A DNA stretch of 64,000 nucleotides from Hydractinia symbiolongicarpus (taxonomy: Eukaryota; Cnidaria; Hydrozoa; Anthoathecata; Hydractiniidae). Location: NCBI RefSeq assembly GCF_029227915.1, contig NC_079880.1, forward strand, positions 10,131,501-10,195,500, given 5' to 3'. The translations under genes were made by a program, and so were the position numbers. Positions 19,638 through 43,077 of this stretch are shown piece by piece; the first letter of the stretch is position 1, and the number at the start of each line of letters is the position of its first letter. The notes beneath the pieces are model-generated. The model made no database searches and was not told where the DNA came from. It was given only the letters and a program-made list of their open reading frames with translations.

Positions 19638-20213
19638 TTACAATATAGTGAAACTCTCTTCGTTATCAGAGTCACTGAAATAAAAAGTGCTGTATCCTTC
19701 AACCTCTTTATATTTGCACTCTTCCAGAATGGTCTGTGCGTAGTAGTTACGCCCTTGCCTGTAGATACTCGCCAGCTTGATGATAGCCTTACACTTGCAA
19801 CTTTCTTTTAGTGGTATCTTCTTATGGAATTTTGTTCTGACTTTACCATCCCACATCTTGAGCTTGGTGATGAGGAACCGCCCTTTTTCACGCTAGCATT
19901 GGGGAAGCAAATCCCCTCCAAGGACTCCACCTTATTCAAAATCTCTTCGTATTTAGCCGACCACTCAGGGTAACTTGCTAGATCAAACGACATCGTTAGC
20001 GCGGAGACCTCTTTCAGGGGTCATTATCAATAACGGTCTTTGGTTGCCATCTTGATCCTGATACCCAATCACGAAGCGCTCATCCCTGGTTTTGTTTGCT
20101 GGGATGGAATCGCTCAGTACAAGGTTTTCAATGTTTATTTCTTCAATTTTTAGTACTTTCAAATTGGTATAAAAGTCTTCAGATTTTACAGTTTTCTCTC
20201 CAAATTTTAACAT
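19638..20213 (-). pseudogene. Unrecognised Polinton protein in three frames
   Basis: Begins at 20213 (MLKFGEKTVKSEDFYTNLKV), continues IPANKTRDERFVIGYQDQDG, switches frame near 19990 to MSFDLASYPEWSAKYEEILN, and near 19860 to MWDGKVRTKFHKKIPLKESC, ending DNEESFTIL at 19638. The pieces follow each other without gap, so they were one protein of about 190 residues. I recognise no catalytic motif. A nucleic-acid-binding role is possible only by analogy. Confidence 0.45.
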
Positions 20214-20241
20214 CCTTTTATTTATGGAAACAAATCTTCAA

Positions 20242-20400
20242 CTAGGGTTTGGTACAGGTACAGCTTCCACCATTATATGTAATGTACTCATACCAGCAGT
20301 ACCAGCAAAGCAGTTTACCTTTTATGAGGAATCTCCGTCCACAGGAGCATCTGTCATAGGTGTGGAGTACCCGTTCACACTCATAGCATTGTTCATTCAT
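20242..20400 (-). CDS. Tiny cysteine-rich zinc-ribbon-like protein (52 aa)
   Basis: ATG at 20400 gives MNEQCYECERVLHTYDRC, then CSCGRR, LLCWYCWYEY and GSCTCTKP before TAG at 20242. Three CxxC/CxC pairs plus a further CxC (nine cysteines in 52 residues) suggest two metal sites. It lies between two other leftward genes with the same spacing style, so it is probably real despite its size. Not recognised. Confidence 0.45.
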   Translation of the reverse strand: MNEQCYECERVLHTYDRCSCGRRFLIKGKLLCWYCWYEYITYNGGSCTCTKP

Positions 20401-20458
20401 CGTTTATCTACTCCACAAGAGCTCAAGGTCTGCCTTTTGAGCCTCCGAAAAATGCCAA

Positions 20459-21337
20459 TCAATGACTGTCAGGATGCCATGCCACGGGGGCTAGTTCCTC
20501 CTTAATCCTTGCCTTCTCCACTTTCCGCTGATGATAGGCTTCGAGCAATCGAGGATCGGTGCTACTACACATGTCCCGGGTCATGAACCAGTCCGGAACA
20601 TGCTTGAACATCCATGGTCTTTGTTCAACGGCTTTGGTACACATTTCCTGTGCCATGAAATGATCAGGAACATCCTTCAGCACCTCCGGATTTTCATCAG
20701 TCGCTCTGGTACACATTTTCTGTGTTATGAAATGGTCTGGAATATACCTGATTACCCTGGGATCTGCCCGAACAGCCCAGGCACACATTTTCCGGGTCCT
20801 TAAATAATCAGGAATATCTCCGAGCCGCAAGGGGTAACTCCAAACTGCCCCATTACACAATTCCAAAGTCCTAAAGCGTTCAGGTACATACTCAAGTAGG
20901 CCGGAATCCCGTTCAACCGCCTTGGCACACATTTCTTGGGTCTTGAAATGATCCGGAACAAACTCGAGCGCCAGCGGAGATATTTCAACCGCCTCGGCAC
21001 ACATTTCTTGGGTCTTGAAATGATCCGGAACAAACTCGAGCATACGGGGCATTTCTTCAACCATGCAGTTACACATTTCCTAGGTCTTGATATGATCTGG
21101 GATATTCACAAATTGGGTAGTATATCCCTCTTTGGCTATGTCATACATGAAATCCGTCTTTAATCAATCCGGCACATAATCGTACATATGGGGCTTCTTT
21201 TGAAATGCCCTGGTACACATCTCTTGGGTCTTGAAATGGTCCGGAACAAACTCAAGCATGTGGGGCATTTCTTCAACCATCCAGTTACACATTTCCTGGG
21301 TCTTGATATCATCGGGGATATTTCTAAACCAACTCAT
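20459..21337 (-). pseudogene. 24-residue tandem-repeat protein (VPDHFKTQEMC repeats)
   Basis: The start codon lies in the right TIR (21337, MSWFRNIPDD). The protein is about 290 residues made almost wholly of 24-residue units of the form hPDHFKTQEMC.KAVE..P..h.. , at least ten units, each with an invariant Cys two residues after Glu. TGA near 21165 and TAG near 21081 break the frame; from 21076 to 20459 it is open and ends VAWHPDSH. It is the right-end counterpart of the polymerase gene: both begin MSW inside the TIR. Helical repeats like these usually bind other proteins; function unknown. Confidence 0.6.
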
Positions 21338-21442
21338 CTTTATTATATACAGATTTCAACTAGCAATCACAACCCTATCGAATTCCCCTACTCAATCTCT
21401 ATTTTTTGTTGATGTCAGCATTGTTCTCGTTAGTCGCTATTG
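21327..21442 (-). repeat. Polinton right terminal inverted repeat
   Basis: 116 bp, reverse complement of 5075-5190 with a couple of substitutions. It includes the start codon and first codons of the 24-residue-repeat gene. The sequence outside it (CCCATGCG..) does not match the left flank. Confidence 0.92.
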
Positions 21443-23363
21443 CCCATGCGTTGGATTTTATCGGTATTTCGGGAATTATCGGATTTGTGAGATTCGGAGT
21501 GATTTCGGATTTTCGGTAGGGTGGAAGCTGGGGTGAGGGTGGAGGTGGTGGAAGCGGAGGTTTGACGTGGTGAAGGTGTTAAAAGAGCAAAATCCTGGGC
21601 TATTCACTCCCATCTACTACTAACACCTATTTTATCTTCATGTTGTTAACCTGTCATAGGGAACACAAAAAGCCTTTAAATTAAGTTCTATTGAATCAAG
21701 GTTATCGAGGAAACCTCAAAAATACCTAAAATTTAATAACCTCTCAAACGCATTACCGATAGGTCGTCTTACATGAGGCCAGAAGTGAAGTCAAACCGAT
21801 TCTGGTCACATCGGTCTATGGTGTGTTAGAATGTACCGATTCTGAATCTGCAACCCGGGCTCTATTTTTGCTTTTTGATACTGGGGCTGGCGATTTATTA
21901 GGCAACTAAGAATAACGAATCTTAAGGCCAAATCACCGAGTCACTTTTTTAAATTACATACAATACCACTGAACAATGAAACAAATAAAATTACAGATTT
22001 AACATATATTATGTTCAGGGAAAAAAAGTTTCTACTGCAACTTTGAAATTGAGAGAATTCTAGAAATTCCATGATATGTAAGATTGATGATTCAAATATA
22101 ATAACTTCTCAACAGGTCTAATGAACCAAGTAAATCCGCGAATTTGATAAATCCAATTCAACAAAATGAATATTGTCCTCTGTTTTAAATAATGAGTAAA
22201 AAATTGTAGTAGATTTTTACTCGTTGCCCTTTTTCAGGCCCATATCATGAAAATCACAATGGGGCTAACATCCAACAGGAGGTTTAAACCTCCTTGCTTG
22301 TTCTGTTGATTGCACTTCATTGGATAAGACATGACTTCATCAGATTAGACATGCCTACTTTTGAAGTGGCAAAGTTTTGACTAAGGGTTATTCCATCTGG
22401 TAAAAAATATTCTATCCGTAGGGGGGGATGAAAATTATATAAATGTACTACTATTACTTTGGGGGAGAAAGTTTTGCGTTTTTACCATTTTTGCGAAAGT
22501 TTTTTCACGCAAAATCATGGCCAATTTAAAAAAACGCGAAAGTTGGATATAATGAACACGTATACAATTACATTTTATTTCCTTCAGCACTTGTCGCAGC
22601 TTTCTCCTTTTTTTTTTCTTTCCGCACAACGCGAAAGTTTATTCCTTAAATTTCGCGTCTTTGTTGATACGCGAAAGTTTCTGCCCTTAAAGTAGTTAAA
22701 ACTAAAAACAAAACACTCCCACTGATTTCTCAGAAATTATATAATTTCTTATCTAAACAAAGTTAAATGAAAAAATGCATGACGTCATATTAAAAATATA
22801 TATTACTATGTAAATTATTTACAACAAAATGAAACATCTTCAGATAATTCATACAGAACGAAAAAATGAAAACATGTTTTCAAACAAAAAAATACAATCA
22901 GAAGACAAATTATGTTGTGTATATTTGCAAACAAATTTTGTTTAAACCTTACTAAACTCTCTCATAACTTTCAATCGCAGCCTTATGCTATTTCTCGTCC
23001 TTATCTAGCATGGTTTTGGTGTTCAAAAGAAATGAGGATAGGTAGCTCAGCCGGTAGAGCGCTCAACTGAAATCGAAAAGGTGCTGGATTCGCTCTCCTC
23101 ATGGATGGAGCTAGAAACTAGAACTTTGTAGCACCTCTTAGTAATAATTGACAGAATATAATCTCTAAAATTACAAAGGTTTCCCACATGAAATTTAAAT
23201 CACATTCGCTCATGGAATAGTCAAATTGCATACGAGGTTTTCAACTTATTTCTTTACAAGTTAGAACAAAATGTTTGGTAAAAGAAAGAAGAATAAACAT
23301 TTTAAAAGAAGCAATCCATGCATTGGCATACTAAAAAAACTTGCTTCTTAAAAAAACACTGTG
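21443..23363. other. Intergenic DNA between Polinton and DRC1
   Basis: Contains a G-rich stretch after the Polinton (21510-21560), AT-rich sequence, several CGCGAAAGTTT-type short repeats at 22470-22690 that recur elsewhere, and the tRNA-like element at 23032. No protein gene is supported. The 3' UTR of DRC1 should lie just left of 23364. Confidence 0.45.
23032..23102 (+). repeat. tRNA-like element (probable SINE head or tRNA pseudogene)
   Basis: Shows GGTAGCTCAGCCGGTAGAGCG, a textbook tRNA D-arm/A box, with ATGAGGA and TCCTCAT complementary ends. The T-arm (GGATTCGCTCTCC) is degenerate and the anticodon stem does not pair, so it is not a functional tRNA. Confidence 0.4.
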
Positions 23364-36700
<13,337 letters not shown>

Positions 36701-36804
36701 CTTTGAAAGTTTTTTCTTTTTTACACCTAAAATATTACAGATCAGTAGTTTTCTTATTTTATAAACCCAATCCATAAGTAAACTTTATTAATATAAGAAA
36801 GCTT

Positions 36805-36841
36805 TACCCCCTCCCCCCCCTAAAAGAGGGGGGGAGGGGGT
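36805..36841. repeat. C-run/G-run palindrome upstream of DRC1
   Basis: ACCCCCTCCCCCCCCT followed by AAAAG and AGGGGGGGAGGGGGT: arms of about 15-16 bp that pair almost perfectly. It lies about 105 bp upstream of the DRC1 start codon, where a promoter or 5' UTR is expected. Either strand could form a hairpin, triplex or G-quadruplex. Confidence 0.8.
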
Positions 36842-37062
36842 CCAAATCTTAGCGTCGATATCCTGCTAACGGGGCCCGAAAAATTTTTTGAAAGCCCCTA
36901 ACTATCAATATACAAGGTCCTCTTAAGGTGTGCAATGGTGAGGAAAGTTATATGGTTAAAAGAAAAAAAGATACACTGACCATGTTAAATTCAGTTTTGT
37001 TTTACTATTGGCTCAGGCAGAGCCACAAAGAGCTTACTGCTGGAAATTAAACAAATAATGTC

Positions 37063-37674
37063 ATTTTGAATTCATCTACGGAGCTGCTTGTTTAGCTAGA
37101 TAATCATCTAATAAAAATGGGAGCTATATGTTAGCTAGCTGCCCAATTTTCTCCAACTATATCACAGATCAATTTCAGAAAGAAAATGCATGATATAGCT
37201 AGCTAGCTGATAAAGACAAAAGAGTTCAAAGAAAAAGGATAACAACATTTTTGTTGCTCAAAATGGGAGGTTTAAATATACACTGCTCGCAAAGAACCAC
37301 CTTGCTAGCAACAAAACAGGCACTTAAAATTTATGCAGGCCGACAAAAAAAATACATAAGTTACATGAACATAGGTTGTGTTGTCACTGCCAACTTTAAA
37401 AGAAATCAAAATCTGTTCCATCATCACAGCCATTTTGTTTGCCTTGTTTATTAATAGGTAACTGGTAGTTTCGTTCTTGTAATGCGTGCGGCTTATTGAG
37501 AAATATGTACACGGTCGCTATGCTCCGATGCAAAACCGGAAAACCCTCCAGCGGCTCCGGGTTCTTCCAGAGCATGCGCAGCAGCCCATAACTGTTATAT
37601 AAATAAACACTTTTAATTACAAGAAATTCGAGGCTAAGGTTTAATTCTTATTACAGTGGAATCTCTCTTAAAAA
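37063..37674 (+). repeat. 612-bp exact duplicate, copy 1
   Basis: Appears identical to 52268-52879 throughout, offset 15205 bp, same orientation. It includes many TAGC-rich stretches and ends 21 bp inside a Tigger-like terminus (CAGTGGAATCTC.. from 37654). The 67-codon frame at 37251 is the same in both copies and has no recognisable motif. Confidence 0.9.
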
Positions 37675-37689
37675 TCAATATAGAAAGTG

Positions 37690-37905
37690 TTGCGGAGAGG
37701 TTGCCAAGGCAAAGGCATTAAGCACGGCAAGGAAAGGGCAAAGGCAGGCAAGGAAATAGGTAGAGGAATCAGGAAGGCAGGGGTAGGCAAGGCATGGGAG
37801 CCACAGGCAAGGACATAGTAGGCAGGCACCAGAAAAGGCATAGGAAGGGTAGGCAAAGAAAGGCACGGTCAGTGCTGGCAAGGCAATGGAACGGCAAGGC
37901 AGGGG
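37690..37905. repeat. Purine-rich GGCAAGG / AAGGCA tract
   Basis: About 215 bp of imperfect GGCAAGG, AGGCAAGGCA and GGCATAGG units, strongly purine-rich on the + strand. It starts 15 bp after the end of the 612-bp duplicate. Not coding. Confidence 0.7.
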
Positions 37906-38291
37906 TGCATGACTTTAGTAGAAAATCTCCACCTTACAACTCAAAGATTGCGTATATTCAATATGTCTAAGTTAAGTATCATATTAGTCCAGGAGTATAG
38001 AAAATATTGAGGTGCAAATGTTTCAAATTCAATATCTCAAAAAAAAAGTCTCAAATTTATCTCAGGTCAATATACAGTGAATCATGTTAGCAGAATTATG
38101 TGCCATTACAAGTATTTAAACAATCGGTCATAACGACATATCATTTTTTAAAAAAATCTGAGATTAACTTGGTTCCAATGACAACAACATTAAAAAGTCA
38201 AGATATAGAAATAATCAGAGAAGTCCTACTCAAACATTACCTATTATATGAAAACCTGGTTGTTGTAGGTGCAAGATAAATGTTTTTCCTA

Positions 38292-38359
38292 GCCCTGTCC
38301 AGGATTTGAACCTGGATCTCTCATTAGCATGAGTGTCATAGCCATTAGACCAGCAGGGC
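38292..38359 (-). repeat. tRNA-like element, copy 1
   Basis: On the - strand GCCCTGCTGGTCTAATGGCT.., with a perfect T-arm CCAGGTTCAAATCCTGG and near-perfect acceptor ends. The anticodon arm has an 8-base gap between CTC and GAG, so the loop is not canonical, and the element is 68 nt. A close relative is at 50500. Probably a tRNA pseudogene or SINE head rather than a working tRNA. Confidence 0.45.
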
Positions 38360-38703
38360 ATAAACATAAATGTATATACAAAACTTTGTGTAAAATCATA
38401 ACTGGGTAATTTCATGGAATAAGGTAATTACGCACATTATATGCAGAATCTTGGAACAAAAACGCAAGACACAAATAATATGACAAAACGCAAATTGTTT
38501 TATAATAGCTTAATAAAGAATTTTATAACCTAAAGTTATGCTTGCTGACTGTCTATATAACTAATATGTCTATATAACTATAAACTACGTCAAAATATTA
38601 AAAGCGCATACTGTTGTGCAAAAGAAAATTTTTAAAAGAAGAAAAGTCTGGGGATGGGTTGAGAGGAATGAATTAAGAACAGCAAGTTTTTGCATATTTT
38701 TTT

Positions 38704-39866
38704 TTACCACCTATATCCTCCTCCTCTCCCTCTTCCACCGTTCTTCCTCTTCAACTTCGCCCGCTCCCGCATATCATCCTCCTGTGTAAAGGTGCGTGAG
38801 CCACCAGACGCCCTCCAGGATTTGTAATTTTGGGAGCTTATAAAAGCTCCCAAAGACTTATTTTGGGAACAAAAGTCCCGGAAGGCGTCCCACGACAAAT
38901 CTAATTTCTCTGCTGATAACTCCTAAAAAATAAGACAATTGTGGAAATGACACATTCTAAACTTCTAATCGTTCACTACGTTACTGTTACTGTTTTATCA
39001 CATTCTACACTTCAAAGCAATTATTTCTATTGCATAACTTACTTTAACTTTCTCCTCTAAAGCCTCAATTTTCCCCTCCAGGGTATCAATTCTCTGCTTT
39101 AACTCCTACATAAAGATATCTCTCAAATTAATTGAATACTTTCATATGCTAATTCTTGTATGCTAATCCAACTAAGTATTATATTATCTTATTTGGCTGC
39201 TAAAAGTAGTAGAGGTAGCCTTTATCTCATTCGTATAATGAGATGACAATGAGTTCATATACATAATACAATCTATGGCAGTCAGGATACCAAGCCAATA
39301 ACAACAGCTAGTCTATGTAAGACCGCCTTATGTGGCAAAACTTTAGCAATTATTTTAAAGATATAATACAGAAACATGAACAGATAGATAGATAGATGTG
39401 CATATTTTACATGGCTAGCCTCACAAATATCGAGGGATATACCCTGTCTATTATTTCCAGGAGGGGCCATGGCTTAGATGGAGAGTCCTAGAGTATTTAA
39501 TGCTCATTTTGAGCGACGCAGACCCAATTAGGGCCCACGCTCTACTAGACAGCTCCCGGCAACATCCAACGGCCCACACAGTGTGCCATCTTCCCAATTT
39601 CCCTCACATGGCTTGGGTTAACCCGGGGCTATGGTAACATTCACTCGCCCATGTTGAATCGCCGTCAAGAGGAATCGAACCCCGGTCTCCCGCACAGAGT
39701 ACGAGAGCTATAACCACTAATCTACGGCACCATCCTCAGTATTAAATTTTAATAAAAAAAAGCCTTACATGAATGCAAAATTTTGCATTAAAGAAATGCA
39801 ATTTTAGTATTGAAAAGGTAAAAACCGAACTATGAAAATACTTACATTTACCAGCTCACTTTCCAT
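38704..39866 (-). CDS. Small three-exon coiled-coil protein with RG-rich tail (100 aa)
   Basis: Exons 39846-39866, 39043-39105 and 38704-38922, all phase 0 with GT/AG borders, giving 100 residues. Sequence starts MESELVN, then a heptad helix ELKQRIDTLEGKIEALEEKV, then ELSAEKLDLSWDAFRDFCSQ, FISSQNYKSWRASGGSR and a basic end GGRGRGGGYRW. Exons 2 and 3 start with the same GAGTTA (Glu-Leu), which continues the heptad pattern across the splice. Upstream of DRC1 and in the same orientation. No family recognised; a nucleic-acid or cytoskeletal partner could be imagined from the RG tail, without proof. Confidence 0.55.
39475..39738 (-). mobile_element. tRNA-derived SINE (second family) in an intron of the small coiled-coil gene
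   Basis: On the - strand it begins GAGGATGGTGCCGTAGATTA with an A box (TTAGTGGTTATAGC) and B box (GGGGTTCGATTCCTC), followed by a body with CATGGGCGAGTGAATGTTAC and GGCACACTGTGTGGGCCGTT. The body differs from the SINE at 28192. Ends and target duplication were not resolved. Confidence 0.6.
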
Positions 39867-40499
39867 TTTTAAATATTTCACTAAATAGAAATTTAGAACT
39901 AATATTAGACGATTAGGTAATACAACACCTATTAATGGGAGTTAAAAGCACCGAAATAAACAAGAATGTTTCATTTCATGCAAAGAGAGTTTTATTGCCC
40001 TGGCTGTTGGTTGAAGAGCGTGTAGACACAACATGTAGACAAAAACAACACGATCTATTAAATTTTAAAATCCTAAATTAAAAATTTCATCAGGCATATC
40101 AATAAGAAAATAACACCAGAGCAACAAATCGCTCCCCCAAGGTTACAATAATTTAAACTGGGCAAGCAATCTAAATAAATAGAATAAGTTTAAAAAAATC
40201 CTTTTTATCTATTTAATTTCATCTTTCTTTATATATTTTAGTTCTTTTTTACTGTAAACAATAAGAAAGAGAACATTGATTTCCATGTAAGATAAATTGA
40301 TATTGCTCAGGCAGAAAAACTTTTTTCGGAATTGGGAGAGCAATTAATAGCTCACCTAGTTTCTTATTTCTTAGAGTTAAGTTAGCGTTTGCGTGAGCAA
40401 GAGCAATTGCTCGCCCCTTATTGATAGGCCTGAAAAGTCTACAAGCTCTTCTTGACAACCTGCACCACGAGAAGGTAGCCAATGGGACTAAGCAGGTCA

Positions 40500-43077
40500 T
40501 ACCTAAAATAAAGGGCAGATTTATGTTGCAATTAACATTTTAAGTAAAAAAGAGTTACCCCATTTTGGTGATGTACACCGCATTTTGGTGATGTACTGGT
40601 TCTTTATGTTGCACAACCTACAGTAACTGAGGTATGATGGCTGGTAGGTTGATTGTTGTAAGTTGTACTGGTAGGGTGATTGGGCTGTGATGATTGGTAG
40701 GGTACGGATGAGACCAAAATCCCAGTTGCTTATAAAAAGAAATTGCGCAATCAACTCAATGCTGTAATTAGACCTTTATTTAGGTTGCATGTGCACCTTG
40801 TTTAGGCTGCAATTGGCTTACAACGCCATTAATAATCAGCACAAAGCTGTAATGTTAATGCACCTTCTTTAGGTTGCAATTGGCTTACAATGCCACTAAA
40901 AAACAGCACAAAGTTGTAATGTTAACGCACCTCGTTTAGGTTGCAATTGGCCTACAACGCTAAGAATAATCAGCATAAAGCTGTAATATTAATGTACCTT
41001 GTTTAAGTAATTGTGATATAATGGGTACAGACAATATGTTGAATCTGGTAAGTAGAAAGGGTATGGTAATTGTGGTACAATGATCGGTATGGTAAAACGA
41101 TATGTTGATTGGGATAAGTCGAAACGGTATGGTAATTGTGGTATAATGGGTACAGGCGATATGTTGAATCTGGTAAATCGAAAGGGTATGATAATTGTGT
41201 TATGATGATCGGTAAGGTACAGACGATACGTTGATTGCGATAAGTGAAAACGGTATGGTAATTGTGGTATGACGGGTACTGACGATTTATGTTGAATCCT
41301 TTAGGTCGAAATGGTAATTGTGGTATGATGATCGGTAGGGTAAGGCAATATGTTGATTGCAAAAAGTCGAAATGGTATGGTAATTGTGTTATGATGACCG
41401 GTAAGGTAAAGACGAGATGTTGATTGCGATAAGTCAAAACAGCATGGTAATCGTGGTATGACGGGGACGGTACAGACAATATGTTGATTGAGATAAGGTC
41501 GTACGGTATGGAAAGGTTTTGAATTTAAACCTTTATGTAAATACACATTCTTTTTATAAGCAACTGAACTGAATTTAAAAAAATTAAGCAACTTTAGTTT
41601 TGTACAAATAAAAGCATAAGCAAAAATTATTTTTTGAGAAAATAGAAAAAAGACACACTTTTTGTACAAAAGAAGAAAAGAAAACTAAAAAACTTCTCAG
41701 TTTTTTTTCAAGAATTTTTTTTTTTAACAACAATATGACTTTTCGTTTCCCCTGTTTAGATATATACTACAAAAATTAGTTAAATCAAATTAAACAACCA
41801 TTAAGAACCTTCAGACCTGGGTATTGGTTAAAAAAAAACTTAAGATCTGACTACAATCCTAAGTTGCTTATAAAAAAAATTGTGCAATCAGCTCAATGCT
41901 GTAATGCACACCTTGTTTAGGTTGCATGTGCACCTTGTTCAGGTTGCAATTGGCTTACAATGGCATTAATAATCAGCACAAAGCTGTAATGTTAATGCAT
42001 CTCGTTTAGGTTGCAATTGGCTTACAACGCCATTAATAATCAGCACAAAGCTGTAATATAAATGCACCTTGTTCAGGTTGCAATTGGCTTACAACGCCAT
42101 TAATAATCAGCACAAAGCTGTAATGTTAATGCATCTCGTTTAGGTTGCAATTGGCTTACAACGCCATTAATAATCAGCACAAAGCTGTAATGTTAATGCA
42201 CCTCGTTTAGGTTGCAATTGGCTTACAACGCCATTAATAATCAGCACAAAGCTGTAATATAAATGCACCTTGTTCAGGTTGCAATTGGCTTACAACGCCA
42301 TTAATAATCAGCACAAAGCTGTAATGTTAATGCACCTAGTTTAGGTTGCAATTGGCTTACGCCATTAATAATCAGCACAAAGCTGTAATGTTAATGCACC
42401 TCGTTTAGGTTGAATTCAGTCATGCGGTATGGTAATTGTAGTATGATCGGTAGGATACAGACAATATGTTGATTGCGATAAGTCAAAACGGTATGGTATA
42501 TTGTGGTATGATGATCTATGTGATACGGATGAAGTAGACATGCAACTGGATATCAAATGTATCCATGGTTAATGTAACAATCACAGACCTTTGTTAGGCT
42601 GTGTTATGACCCTCCACCTCCACCTCCAGCAACGCCATTAATAACCAGCATGAAGCTGTAATGTTCACCTTGTTAAGGTTGCAATTGGCCTAAAGGCCAT
42701 TAATAATCAGCACACTGCTGTAATGTTAATGCACCTTGTTCAGGCTTCATTCTGTCATGTGCTTCCTCCTTCGAAACTCCTTGTTGGTTGTGATAAGTCG
42801 AAATGGTATGGTAATTGTGGTATGATGATCGGTAGGGTAGAGACGATATGTTGATTGCGACAAGTCGAAACGGTATGATAATTGTGGTATGTTCGGTAGG
42901 GTACAGAGGATATGTTGATTGCTATAAGTCAAAACGGTACTGTAATTGGGGAATGATGATCGATGGGGGTAAGGATAAAATAGATATGGGACTGGATATC
43001 AAGTGTAGATATGGTTATTGTAACAGGTCAAGATTGTGATTGTCTCCAAAATAGATGAATTTAGGTAGTAAATAAAA
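40500..43077. repeat. Two interleaved tandem arrays downstream of the Helitron
   Basis: Array type A has a 67-bp unit (AGGTTGCAATTGGCTTACAA, CGCCATTAATAATCAGCACA, AAGCTGTAATGTTAATGCAC), with copies at 40780-40990, 41880-42415 and 42630-42745; spacing measured at 42011, 42078 and 42145 is exactly 67. Array type B has a 59-67-bp unit (TATGTTGATTGCGATAAGTC, GGTATGGTAATTGTGGTATG, ATGATCGGTAGGGTACAGAC) at 41030-41500, 42420-42520 and 42780-43000. Reading frames in type B are repeat by-products. They lie at the 3' side of the Helitron gene and may be part of the element. Confidence 0.8.

Larger units (their letters stand above)
5075..21442. mobile_element. Polinton/Maverick DNA transposon, complete between TIRs but coding-decayed
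   Basis: A 16.4-kb element bounded by inverted repeats at 5075-5190 and 21327-21442. It contains the diagnostic Polinton set: protein-primed family B DNA polymerase, retroviral-type DDE integrase, FtsK/HerA packaging ATPase and double-jelly-roll major capsid protein, plus accessory genes. A left block reads rightward (5180-13921), a second block leftward (13958-18004), then a short rightward block (18014-19285) and a final leftward block (19307-21337). Most genes carry in-frame stops or frame changes, so this copy cannot encode a full particle or polymerase. I could not recognise the expected 6-bp target duplication; similarity of the two ends may extend a few bases outward (an ATG..CAATAG pattern) with mismatches. 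Confidence 0.95.

Noticed and set aside
5075-21442. Polinton adenain-type cysteine protease
   Set aside because: Searched for by eye in all blocks, but no convincing His...Asp...Cys arrangement found; I do not claim it.
37251-37454. 67-codon frame conserved exactly in both 612-bp copies
   Set aside because: Identity is due to recent duplication of the whole block, not to protein conservation.
38292-38359. Functional tRNA gene
   Set aside because: Anticodon arm cannot form a 5-bp stem with 7-base loop; total 68 nt.
40249-40500. 83-codon frame with VLPLATFSW-like start
   Set aside because: No homology pattern and no supporting splice sites; lies in repeat-rich DNA.
41003-41669. Long Tyr/Pro/His/Asn-rich repeat 'proteins'
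   Set aside because: They are translations of the 59-67-bp tandem array, not genes.
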